Of a DNA stretch of 47,579 nt, positions 29,518-39,309 are shown in pieces; within the stretch, counting starts at the first letter, position 1, and each line of letters begins with the position of its first letter. The stretch comes from Ramlibacter aquaticus (lineage in GTDB: Bacteria > Pseudomonadota > Gammaproteobacteria > Burkholderiales > Burkholderiaceae_C). The notes beneath the pieces were generated by a model, which was not told where the DNA came from, ran no database searches, and saw only the letters and a list, made by a program, of their open reading frames with translations. The position numbers were made by a program, and so were the translations under genes. The DNA is taken from assembly GCF_015159745.1 (NCBI RefSeq), contig NZ_JADDOJ010000026.1:1-47579 (forward strand), read 5' to 3'.

Positions 29518-30569
29518 TCCTCCTCCTCGTCCAGCAGGTTGTGGCTGGTGAAGGAGCGCCAGGCCAGCACCGGCACGATCAGCGTGAAGACCAGCACCTC
29601 CTTGTAGGCGCTGGCCGAGAACGAGGCATAGGACTCGATCAGGCCCACCAGCAACGCGCCGCCGGCCGCGATGGGGTAGCTGGCCAGCCCGCCGACGATG
29701 GCGCCCACGAAGCCCTTGAGGCCGATCAGGAAGCCGGAGTCGTAGTACACGGTGGTGACGGGCCCGATGAGCACGCCCGAGAAGGCGCCGATCAGCCCCG
29801 CCAGCAGGAAGGCCAGCCGGCCTGAGCGCGCCACCGGGATGCCCATCAGCCGGGCGCCCAGCCGGTTCACCGCGGTGGCGCGCAGCGCCTTGCCGGGCAC
29901 CGTGCGGGCGAAGAAGAGCGAGAGCGCGGCCATGATCAGCAGCGAGGCCGCGATCACCGCCAGGCCCTGGCCGGTCAGCGTGAGCGGGCCGGCCTGGATC
30001 CGCAACTCCGAGAAGGGCTGCGAGCGCGCGCCCTCGGCGCCGAACATGACCAGCCCCAGGCCCAGCAGCACGAAGTGCGCCGCCACGGAGACGATGAGCA
30101 GCAGCAGCACGCTCGCATGCGCCACCGGCTCGAAGGCCAGCCGGTAGACGATGGGCCCCAGCGGCGCGACGATGCCCAGGGTCAGCGCCACCTGCCAGGC
30201 CAGCGGCAGGCCTTTGGCGTCCAGCAGCGCGACGCAGGCCGCCATGGCGCCCGGCCAGGCCAGGTTGGCCAGGGCCGAGCGCAGCAGCATGCCGGGCGCG
30301 GCGGGCGCCGCGCGCGGCCCGAAGCGCTGCCAGAGATCGATGAGGAAGACCGCCACGCCGCCGGCGCACAGCAGCCAGGCCGTGGCCGGACGCTGGCCCG
30401 CCTGCAGGGCCGCGATCGTGAGGGCGCCATAGGCCACGAGTTCGCCCTGGGGGATGAAGATCACCCGGGTCACGGCGAAGACCAGCACCAGGCCCACCGC
30501 CAGCAGCGCGTACACCGCGCCCGAGGTGATGCCGTCCTGGGCCAGGATCAGCGCGATCGAAAAGTCCAT
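29514..30569 (-). CDS. livH: ABC transporter permease (LivH-type) with an enlarged N-terminal region
   Basis: A 351-aa polytopic permease of the LivH/branched-chain family (QDGITSGAVYALLAVGLVLVFAVTRVIFIPQGELVAYG; LKGFVGAIVGGLASYPIAAGG). It is about 50 residues longer than typical LivH (roughly 290-310), owing to an Ala/Pro-rich, hydrophobic insert at about residues 55-115 that could add one or two membrane helices. The usual start gives MDFSIALILAQDGI. No Shine-Dalgarno is visible upstream, where the transcript is C/U-rich; this fits low or terminator-coupled expression behind the terminator at 30594-30622. Confidence 0.9.
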   Translation of the reverse strand: MDFSIALILAQDGITSGAVYALLAVGLVLVFAVTRVIFIPQGELVAYGALTIAALQAGQRPATAWLLCAGGVAVFLIDLWQRFGPRAAPAAPGMLLRSALANLAWPGAMAACVALLDAKGLPLAWQVALTLGIVAPLGPIVYRLAFEPVAHASVLLLLIVSVAAHFVLLGLGLVMFGAEGARSQPFSELRIQAGPLTLTGQGLAVIAASLLIMAALSLFFARTVPGKALRATAVNRLGARLMGIPVARSGRLAFLLAGLIGAFSGVLIGPVTTVYYDSGFLIGLKGFVGAIVGGLASYPIAAGGALLVGLIESYASFSASAYKEVLVFTLIVPVLAWRSFTSHNLLDEEEE

Positions 30570-30593
30570 GCGGGAAGGAGGTGGGGGCTGGCG

Positions 30594-30622
30594 AAAAAAA
30601 GGCGCTGCCGGTTCGCAGCGCC
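30594..30622 (-). terminator. Intrinsic terminator between the binding-protein gene and the permease genes
   Basis: On the minus strand the stem GGCGCTGC/GCAGCGCC (30615-30622 with 30601-30608) is followed by seven U's (30600-30594), a textbook rho-independent terminator. It is 20 bases past the binding-protein stop and 25 bases before livH. Partial read-through would give much binding protein and little permease, as common for ABC importers. Confidence 0.88.
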
Positions 30623-30642
30623 TGGGTGCGGGCGCCAAGCCC

Positions 30643-31794
30643 TTATTGGACCAGCTTCCAGGTGCCGTTCTCGATCTTGACCATCACGCGGGCGCGCTGG
30701 TCGAAGCCCATGTGGTCGGTCTTGCTCATGTTGATGATGCCGTGCGTGACGACCAGGTCCTTGGTGTTCTCGATCGCGTCGCGCAGCGCCTTGCGGAACT
30801 CCTTGGTGCCGGGCTGGGCCACCTTGAGCGCCTGCGGGATCGCGTGCTGCAGGATCAGCCACACGTTCCAGGCATGCGCCGAGAAGGAGTTGGCGCTGCC
30901 GGGCGGGTACTTGGCATCGTGCTGCTTGATGAAGTCCAGAGAGACCTTCTTGGTCGGGTTGCTGTCGGGCAGCTGCCTGGCGACCACGAAGGGGCCGGCC
31001 GGCAGGAAGGCGCCTTCCAGGTCCTTGCCGCCCACGCGCAGGAAGTCGTCGTTGATCACGCCGTCGGTGAAGTAGATCTTGCCCTTGTAGCCGCGCTCCT
31101 TGAGCGCCTTGGCGGGCAGGGCGGCCGGGGTGCCGCTGGCGGCGATCATGATCGCGTCCGGGTTGGCGGCCATGAGCTTGAGCACCTGGCCGGTGACGCT
31201 GGTGTCGGTGCGGGCGTAGCGCTCGGTCGCCACCACGCTGAGCTTGCGCGCGCCGGTGAGCTTGCCGAACTCGGCGATCACGCCCTCGCCGTAGGCGTCG
31301 TTGAAGCCGATCAGGCCCACGGTCTTCACGCCGTTGTCCGCCATGTGGGCGGTCATGGCGGTCATCATGTGGGCGTCGTTCTGCGGCGTCTTGAAGACCC
31401 AGTGCTTCTTCGCGTCCACCGGGTCCACGATGCGCAGCGAGGAGGCGATCGCGATCATGGGCGTCTCGGACTCGGCCGCCACGTCGATCATGGCCAGGCT
31501 GTTGGGCGTGATGGACGAGCCGGCGATGACGTCGACCTTGTCCTCGGACACGAACTTGCGGGTGTTCTTCACGGCCGCCACGGGGTCGGAGGCATCGTCC
31601 AGGACGATCCATTCGATCTTCTTGCCGGCGATCTCGCGCGGCGCGATGGCAAAGGCGTTCTTCTCGGGAATGCCCAGCGAGGCGGCCGGGCCGGTGGTGG
31701 ACAGCGTGACGCCGATCTTGATCTGGGCCAGGGCGGGGGCGCAGGAGAACGCCAGCCCCAGCGCGGCGGCGAGCAGGTATTTCTTGGACAACAT
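30643..31794 (-). CDS. Periplasmic ligand-binding protein of the Liv-type ABC transporter
   Basis: A 383-aa type I periplasmic binding protein (Leu/Ile/Val-binding fold, Peripla_BP_6). Signal peptide MLSKKYLLAAALGLAFSCAPALA with AxA cleavage site, mature start QIKIGVTLSTTGPAASLG. Ligand pocket blocks typical of the family are present (IAGSSITPNSLAMIDVAAESETPMIAIASS; GLIGFNDAYGEGVI). The start at 31794 has a GGGAGA ribosome site. First gene of the transporter operon, followed by the terminator noted above. Ligand unknown; neighbouring etf/acyl-CoA dehydrogenase genes hint at an amino acid or carboxylic acid that feeds CoA-ester oxidation. Confidence 0.92.
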   Translation of the reverse strand: MLSKKYLLAAALGLAFSCAPALAQIKIGVTLSTTGPAASLGIPEKNAFAIAPREIAGKKIEWIVLDDASDPVAAVKNTRKFVSEDKVDVIAGSSITPNSLAMIDVAAESETPMIAIASSLRIVDPVDAKKHWVFKTPQNDAHMMTAMTAHMADNGVKTVGLIGFNDAYGEGVIAEFGKLTGARKLSVVATERYARTDTSVTGQVLKLMAANPDAIMIAASGTPAALPAKALKERGYKGKIYFTDGVINDDFLRVGGKDLEGAFLPAGPFVVARQLPDSNPTKKVSLDFIKQHDAKYPPGSANSFSAHAWNVWLILQHAIPQALKVAQPGTKEFRKALRDAIENTKDLVVTHGIINMSKTDHMGFDQRARVMVKIENGTWKLVQ

Positions 31795-31825
31795 GGAACG
31801 GTCTCCCGTGGTGAAGGCTGCGGCC

Positions 31826-31831
31826 ACTATA
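31826..31831 (-). promoter_or_regulatory. Candidate -10 for the ligand-binding protein gene
   Basis: TATAGT on the minus strand lies 32 bases before the start at 31794, giving a leader of about 25 bases. The -35 at 17-base spacing (TGAGGC) is weak. Confidence 0.35.
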
Positions 31832-31863
31832 CGGAGCCCGGCCGTGGGGCCTCACATGGCTTT

Positions 31864-31898
31864 CCCGGATTCGCCGACCGATCGGTCGGGCATCCGGG
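31864..31898. promoter_or_regulatory. Nested palindrome, 16-bp core CCGACCGATCGGTCGG (TetR-type operator candidate)
   Basis: The core (31874-31889) is a perfect 16-bp palindrome. It is flanked by a second perfect pair, CCCGGAT (31864-31870) and ATCCGGG (31892-31898). CGACCGNNCGGTCG dyads of this type are typical of TetR-family operators. It lies between the divergent ABC-transporter and etf promoters, so one repressor could affect both. Identity of the regulator is inference. Confidence 0.6.
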
Positions 31899-31946
31899 AG
31901 GGCGCAGAATCGGCTCGGATATTCCCGCCTGCGGGCCCGACTTCCC

Positions 31947-31952
31947 TATAAT
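31947..31952 (+). promoter_or_regulatory. etfB promoter -10 (TATAAT)
   Basis: A perfect TATAAT with no recognisable -35 at 16-18 bases. Expected start point is about 31959, inside the A-run and next to the operator at 31958-31983. Confidence 0.55.
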
Positions 31953-31957
31953 CGCTA

Positions 31958-31983
31958 AAAAAAAGAACGACCGTTCGTTTTTT
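31958..31983. promoter_or_regulatory. Operator-like dyad GAACG-AC-CGTTC flanked by A6/T6 at the etfB start point
   Basis: GAACG (31965-31969) and CGTTC (31972-31976) form an inverted repeat around AC; after one mismatched pair, six further A-T pairs extend it (31958-31963 with 31978-31983). The GAACG...CGTTC form resembles operators of TetR-family fatty-acid regulators such as PsrA/FadR-like proteins. It covers the predicted transcription start, where a bound protein would block RNA polymerase. Confidence 0.6.
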
Positions 31984-32010
31984 ACCGCCGGGGCGGTGGC
32001 CTGCCCGCCG

Positions 32011-32041
32011 ACCCTAGAATTCCAGTTTACGTAAACGTCAA
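32011..32041. promoter_or_regulatory. LiuR/MerR-type dyad (TTTACGTAAACGTCAA) with 19-bp-spaced promoter on the minus strand
   Basis: GTTTACGTAAAC (32025-32036) is a perfect 12-bp palindrome, and TTTACGTAAACGTCAA (32026-32041) looks like the recognition text I recall for LiuR, the MerR-family regulator of branched-chain amino-acid catabolism. Read on the minus strand it contains TTGACG, a 19-base spacer and TAGGGT, the long-spacer layout that MerR proteins activate; that promoter would point to the ABC transporter. On the plus strand it sits 25 bases before the etfB start. Both readings are inference. Confidence 0.5.
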
Positions 32042-32066
32042 TTCAAAACCTCCAAGGAGCCCCAGC

Positions 32067-32816
32067 ATGAAGGTCCTCGTCCCGGTCAAGCGGGTGGTCG
32101 ACTACAACGTGAAGGTCCGCGTCAAGTCGGACAACACGGGCGTCGACATCGCCAACGTGAAGATGAGCATGAACCCGTTCGACGAGATCGCTGTCGAGGA
32201 AGCCGTGCGCCTGAAGGAAAAGGGCGTGGCGACCGAGGTGATCGCCGTGTCCTGCGGGGTGGCCCAGTGCCAGGAAACCCTGCGCACCGCCATGGCGATC
32301 GGCGCCGACCGCGCCATCCTGGTGGAAACGAACGACGAGCTGCAGCCGCTGTCGGTGGCCAAGCTGCTGGCCGCGCTGGTCGCCAAGGAGCAGCCGGGCC
32401 TGGTGATCCTGGGCAAGCAGGCGATCGACGACGACGCCAACCAGACCGGCCAGATGCTGGCCGCGCTGTGCGACATGCCCCAGGCCACCTTCGCCTCCAA
32501 GGTCGAAGTGGCGGACGGCAAGGCCCGCGTGACCCGTGAAGTGGACGGCGGCCTGGAGACTGTGGCCATCACGCTGCCGGCGGTGGTCACCACCGACCTG
32601 CGCCTGAACGAGCCGCGCTACGTCACGCTGCCCAACATCATGAAGGCCAAGAAGAAGCCGCTGGAGACCGTCAAGCCCGCCGACCTGGGCGTGGAGGTCA
32701 AGCCGCACCTCAAGACCCTGAAAGTGACCGAGCCGCCCAAGCGCTCCGCCGGCATCAAGGTGCCGGACGTGGCCACGCTCGTCAACAAACTCAAGACCGA
32801 AGCCAAGGTGATCTGA
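32067..32816 (+). CDS. etfB: Electron transfer flavoprotein, beta subunit
   Basis: A 249-aa ETF beta subunit, which with EtfA takes electrons from acyl-CoA dehydrogenases and passes them to ETF-quinone oxidoreductase. The N-terminal [20 protein letters not shown] and the AMP-site region [32 protein letters not shown] are family hallmarks. A strong ribosome site (AAGGAG) precedes the ATG. etfA starts 2 bases after its stop. Confidence 0.96.
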   Translation: MKVLVPVKRVVDYNVKVRVKSDNTGVDIANVKMSMNPFDEIAVEEAVRLKEKGVATEVIAVSCGVAQCQETLRTAMAIGADRAILVETNDELQPLSVAKLLAALVAKEQPGLVILGKQAIDDDANQTGQMLAALCDMPQATFASKVEVADGKARVTREVDGGLETVAITLPAVVTTDLRLNEPRYVTLPNIMKAKKKPLETVKPADLGVEVKPHLKTLKVTEPPKRSAGIKVPDVATLVNKLKTEAKVI

Positions 32817-32818
32817 TC

Positions 32819-33751
32819 ATGACCGCGCTCGTCATCGCTGAACACGACAACGCCTCCATCAAGGCCGCCACCCTCAACACCGTGACCGCGGCCGCCCAGT
32901 GCGGCGGCGAGGTGCACGTGCTGGTCGCCGGCCACAACGCCGGCGCCGCCGCCGCCGCCGCCGCGCAGGTCGCGGGCGTCACCAAGGTGCTGCACGCCGA
33001 CGCCGCGGGCCTGGCCCACGGCCTGGCCGAGAACGTCGCGGCCCAGGTGCTCGCCATCGCGGGCCAGTACAGCCACATCCTCTTCCCGGCCACCGCCAGC
33101 GGGAAGAACGTCGCGCCGCGCGTGGCCGCCAAGCTGGACGTGGGCCAGATCTCGGACGTGACCAAGGTGGTCTCGGCCGACACCTTCGAGCGCCCGATCT
33201 ACGCCGGCAACGCCATCGCCACCGTCCAGAGCCTGGACGAGAAGAAGGTGATCACCGTGCGCACCACCGGCTTCGACGCGGCGGCCGCCACCGGCGGCTC
33301 GGCCGCGGTGGAGACCGTGGCGGCCCAGGCCGACGCGGGCAAGAGCAGCTTCGAAGGCAACGAGATCGCCAAGAACGACCGCCCCGAGCTCACCGCCGCC
33401 AAGATCATCGTCTCCGGCGGCCGCGCGCTCGGCTCCTCGGAGAAGTTCAACGAAGTGATGACGCCCCTGGCCGACAAGCTGGGCGCCGCGCTGGGCGCCA
33501 GCCGCGCCGCGGTGGACGCCGGCTACGCGCCCAACGACTGGCAGGTCGGGCAGACCGGCAAGATCGTCGCGCCCCAGCTGTACGTGGCCTGCGGCATCTC
33601 CGGCGCCATCCAGCACCTGGCCGGCATGAAGGATTCCAAGGTGATCGTGGCGATCAACAAGGACCCCGAAGCGCCCATCTTCTCCGTGGCCGACTACGGC
33701 CTGGAGGCCGACCTGTTCACGGCCGTGCCGGAACTGGTCAAGGCGCTGTAA
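32819..33751 (+). CDS. etfA: Electron transfer flavoprotein, alpha subunit
   Basis: A 310-aa ETF alpha subunit. The C-terminal FAD domain is intact: [11 protein letters not shown], then [20 protein letters not shown] and [23 protein letters not shown], ending [22 protein letters not shown]. Translated immediately after etfB. Three hairpins follow before the acyl-CoA dehydrogenase gene, suggesting that downstream expression is partly uncoupled. Confidence 0.96.
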   Translation: MTALVIAEHDNASIKAATLNTVTAAAQCGGEVHVLVAGHNAGAAAAAAAQVAGVTKVLHADAAGLAHGLAENVAAQVLAIAGQYSHILFPATASGKNVAPRVAAKLDVGQISDVTKVVSADTFERPIYAGNAIATVQSLDEKKVITVRTTGFDAAAATGGSAAVETVAAQADAGKSSFEGNEIAKNDRPELTAAKIIVSGGRALGSSEKFNEVMTPLADKLGAALGASRAAVDAGYAPNDWQVGQTGKIVAPQLYVACGISGAIQHLAGMKDSKVIVAINKDPEAPIFSVADYGLEADLFTAVPELVKAL

Positions 33752-33760
33752 CGCCCCTCG

Positions 33761-33842
33761 GCCGCCCCCCACGGAGGGGGGTGGCCCGCAGGCGCACCCG
33801 AGCTGAAATGCGCCTGTTCCCCGCCCGCCGCGTGCGGGCGGG
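33761..33842 (+). other. Three consecutive RNA hairpins between etfA and the acyl-CoA dehydrogenase gene
   Basis: Stem 1 is 33761-33770/33776-33785 (CCCCCC-loop-GGGGGG extended by GCCG/TGGC). Stem 2 is CAGGCGCA/TGCGCCTG (33789-33796/33809-33816). Stem 3 is 33820-33828/33834-33842 (CCGCCCGC/GCGGGCGG). None has a U-tract, so they are more likely RNA-stabilising or partly terminating than full terminators. Confidence 0.6.
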
Positions 33843-33868
33843 ACCCGTTTGAACCTGCGGAGATATCG

Positions 33869-35659
33869 ATGAGCTACAAGGCCCCCCTCAAGGACATGCT
33901 GTTCAACATCGAGCACCTGGCGCGTATCGAAGAGATCGCCAAGATGCCCGGTTTCGAGGACGCCAACCTGGAGACCGCGCAGGCGGTGCTCGAGGAGTGC
34001 GCGAAGTTCAACGAGGGCGTGGTCGCGCCCCTGAACGTGCCCGGCGACCGCAACCCGTCCGCCCTGAAGGACGGCGTGGTCAGCACCACCCCCGGCTTCG
34101 CGGACGCCTTCCGCCAGTTCGCCGAGGGCGGCTGGCAGGGCCTGCAGCACCCGCAGGATTTCGGCGGCCAGGGCCTGCCCAAGACCATTGGCGCCGCCTG
34201 CGGCGAAATGCTCAACTCGGCCAACCTCAGCTTCGCGCTCTGCCCGCTGCTGACGGACGGCGCGATCGAGGCGCTGCTCACGGCCGGCTCGGACGAGCTG
34301 AAGGCCATCTACCTGGAGAACCTGGTGTCGGGCAAGTGGACCGGCACCATGAACCTCACCGAGCCGCAGGCCGGCTCCGACCTGTCGCTGGTGCGCACCC
34401 GCGCCGAGCCGCAGCCCGACGGCACCTACCGCGTCTTCGGCACCAAGATCTACATCACCTACGGTGAGCACGACATGGCCGAGAACATCGTGCACCTGGT
34501 GCTGGCCCGCGTGGTCGGCGCGCCGGAGGGCGTGAAGGGCATCAGCCTGTTCGTGGTGCCCAAGTTCATGGTCAACGCCGACGGCTCCCTGGGTGCGCGC
34601 AACGACGTGCACTGCGTGAGCATCGAGCACAAGATGGGCATCAAGGCCTCGCCGACGGCGGTGCTGCAGTACGGCGACCACGGCGGTGCCGTGGGCTACC
34701 TGGTGGGCGAGGAGAACCGCGGCCTGGAGTACATGTTCATCATGATGAACGCCGCCCGCTACGCGGTGGGCGTGCAGGGCATCGCGATCGCCGAGCGCGC
34801 CTACCAGAAGGCCGTGCAGTACGCGCGCGACCGCGTGCAGTCGCGCCCGGTGGACGGCTCCATGAACGCCGCCGCGCCCATCATCCACCACCCGGACGTG
34901 CGCCGCATGCTGATGACCATGCGCGCCACCACCGAAGGCTGCCGGGCCATGGCCGCGGTGGCCGCGGCCGCCTACGACGCCGCCCACCACCACCCGGACG
35001 CCGCGGTGCGCAAGCAGAACCAGGCCTTCTACGAATTCCTCGTGCCGCTGGTCAAGGGCTACAGCACCGAGATGAGCCTGGAGGTGACTTCGCTGGGCGT
35101 GCAGGTGCACGGCGGCATGGGCTTCATCGAGGAGACCGGCGCCGCGCAGTACTACCGCGACGCCAAGATCCTCACCATCTACGAAGGCACGACCGCGATC
35201 CAGGCCAACGACCTGGTGGGCCGCAAGACGGCGCGTGACGGTGGCCAGGGCGCCCGCGCCATCGCCGCGCAGGTGGAAGTGACCGAGGGCGAGCTCGCCC
35301 GCAGCGGCAGCGCCGATGCGAAGGCCGTGCTCAAGCGCCTCGCGGCGGCGCGCCAGGCCTTCCTGGACGTGGTCGACTACATGGCCGGCCAGGCCAAGGC
35401 CTCGCCAAATGGCGTGTACGCCGGCTCGGTGCCCTACCTGATGCTGGCCGGCAACCTGGTGGCGGGCTGGCAGATGGCCCGCGCGCTGCTGGTGGCCGAG
35501 GCCGCTGCCGCGCGCGGCGAGGACGTCGCCTTCATGCAGGCCAAGGTGGCCACCGCGCGCTTCTACGCCGACCACATCCTGTCCCGCGCGCCGGGCACCC
35601 GCGACGCCATCGTCGAGGGCGCCGACAGCGTGACCTCGCTGGCCCTCGAAGCCTTCTGA
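33869..35659 (+). CDS. Acyl-CoA dehydrogenase, long form with C-terminal extension
   Basis: A 596-aa FAD enzyme that puts a 2,3-double bond into an acyl-CoA and hands electrons to ETF. The middle region has TGTMNLTEPQAGSDLS and YRVFGTKIYITYGEHDM; the catalytic base is the Glu of LTIYEGTTAIQANDL. It is some 200 residues longer than ordinary acyl-CoA dehydrogenases; the N-terminal leader and C-terminal helical domain match the long subfamily that includes the 3-methylmercaptopropionyl-CoA dehydrogenase DmdC. Such proteins in Burkholderiales may act on medium-chain substrates; specificity is unknown. It follows etfBA, its likely electron acceptor, and precedes the NMO-like gene by 8 bases. Confidence 0.93.
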   Translation: MSYKAPLKDMLFNIEHLARIEEIAKMPGFEDANLETAQAVLEECAKFNEGVVAPLNVPGDRNPSALKDGVVSTTPGFADAFRQFAEGGWQGLQHPQDFGGQGLPKTIGAACGEMLNSANLSFALCPLLTDGAIEALLTAGSDELKAIYLENLVSGKWTGTMNLTEPQAGSDLSLVRTRAEPQPDGTYRVFGTKIYITYGEHDMAENIVHLVLARVVGAPEGVKGISLFVVPKFMVNADGSLGARNDVHCVSIEHKMGIKASPTAVLQYGDHGGAVGYLVGEENRGLEYMFIMMNAARYAVGVQGIAIAERAYQKAVQYARDRVQSRPVDGSMNAAAPIIHHPDVRRMLMTMRATTEGCRAMAAVAAAAYDAAHHHPDAAVRKQNQAFYEFLVPLVKGYSTEMSLEVTSLGVQVHGGMGFIEETGAAQYYRDAKILTIYEGTTAIQANDLVGRKTARDGGQGARAIAAQVEVTEGELARSGSADAKAVLKRLAAARQAFLDVVDYMAGQAKASPNGVYAGSVPYLMLAGNLVAGWQMARALLVAEAAAARGEDVAFMQAKVATARFYADHILSRAPGTRDAIVEGADSVTSLALEAF

Positions 35660-35667
35660 GGAACCCC

Positions 35668-36636
35668 ATGTCCAAGCTGCCCGCGGTGTTCAGCCGCCTG
35701 CGCCTGCCCGTCATCGGCTCGCCGCTCTTCATCATCAGCAACCCCAAGCTGGTGATCGCCCAGTGCCAGGCCGGCATCGTGGGCTCCATGCCCGCGCTCA
35801 ACGCCCGCCCGGCCTCCATGCTGGACGAGTGGCTGCACGAGATCACCGAGACGCTGGCCGCGTACGACCGGGCCAACCCCGACCGGCCGAGCGCGCCCTT
35901 CGCCATCAACCAGATCGTGCACAAGAGCAACGACCGGCTCGACCACGACATGGAAGTGATGGCCAAGTACAAGGCGCCCATCGTGATCACCTCGCTGGGC
36001 GCGCGCACCGACGTCAACGACGCGGTGCATGCCTACGGCGGCGTGGTGCTGCACGACATCATCAACAACGCCTTCGCCCGCAAGGCGATCGAGAAGGGCG
36101 CCGACGGCCTGATCGCGGTGGCGGCCGGCGCCGGCGGCCACGCGGGCGTGAAGAGCCCCTTCGCGCTGATCCAGGAGATCCGCACCTGGTTCGACGGCCC
36201 GCTGGCGCTGTCCGGCGCGATCGCCACCGGCGACGCGATGCTGGCCGCGCAGGCCATGGGCGCCGACTTCGGCTACATCGGCTCGGCCTTCATCGCCACC
36301 GAGGAGGCGCGGGCCTCCGAGGCCTACAAGCAGGCCATCGTCGAAGGCAACTCCGACGACATCGTCTACTCCAACCTGTTCACCGGGGTGCACGGCAACT
36401 ACCTGAAGCCCAGCATCGTGGCGGCCGGCCTGGATCCGGACAACCTGCCCGAGAGCGACCCCACCAAGATGAACTTCGGCGACGGGGCCAAGAAGGCCTG
36501 GAAGGACATCTGGGGCTGCGGCCAGGGCATCGGCGCCGTGCAGCAGGTGCTGCCCGCGGCCGAACTGGTGGCGCGGCTGGCGCGCGAGTACGACGCGGCG
36601 CGCGCGCGCCTGGGCCTGGCCGCCGTCACGCACTGA
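35668..36636 (+). CDS. Nitronate monooxygenase-like FMN protein
   Basis: A 322-aa TIM-barrel flavoprotein of the 2-nitropropane dioxygenase/nitronate monooxygenase family. Visible: PVIGSPLFIISNPKLVIAQCQAGIVGSMPALNARP at the N-terminus, GAGGHAG for the FMN phosphate, and LALSGAIATGDAMLAAQAMGADFGYIGSAFIATEEA. Oxidises alkyl nitronates in characterised members; many relatives have unknown substrates, and some act as enoyl reductases. Cotranscribed with the acyl-CoA dehydrogenase gene (8-base gap), suggesting a role with acyl-CoA or carboxylic acid chemistry. Confidence 0.9.
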   Translation: MSKLPAVFSRLRLPVIGSPLFIISNPKLVIAQCQAGIVGSMPALNARPASMLDEWLHEITETLAAYDRANPDRPSAPFAINQIVHKSNDRLDHDMEVMAKYKAPIVITSLGARTDVNDAVHAYGGVVLHDIINNAFARKAIEKGADGLIAVAAGAGGHAGVKSPFALIQEIRTWFDGPLALSGAIATGDAMLAAQAMGADFGYIGSAFIATEEARASEAYKQAIVEGNSDDIVYSNLFTGVHGNYLKPSIVAAGLDPDNLPESDPTKMNFGDGAKKAWKDIWGCGQGIGAVQQVLPAAELVARLAREYDAARARLGLAAVTH

Positions 36637-36703
36637 CATCCGCCACCGGCGCACGGCCCGGCCGCAGCCGGATCGGGCAGGGCGCCGCCCATCACCCGCA
36701 GCA

Positions 36704-36732
36704 GATCCGGCGGGCGCAGCCGCCCGCGGATC
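36704..36732. terminator. Hairpin between convergent NMO and histidine-kinase genes
   Basis: GATCCGGCGGGCG (36704-36716) pairs with CGCCCGCGGATC (36721-36732) with one bulged base. There is no T-tract in either direction, so it is at best a weak or factor-assisted bidirectional terminator in the 112-bp gap. Confidence 0.4.
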
Positions 36733-36748
36733 ACGCCGTGGTCCCGCC

Positions 36749-39292
<2,544 letters not shown>

Positions 39293-39309
39293 GGTCCGCG
39301 TGTCTTTCT

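Noticed and set aside
32618..35575. 985-codon minus-strand open frame over etfBA and the acyl-CoA dehydrogenase
   Set aside because: Covers three strong genes on the other strand; no family text in its translation.
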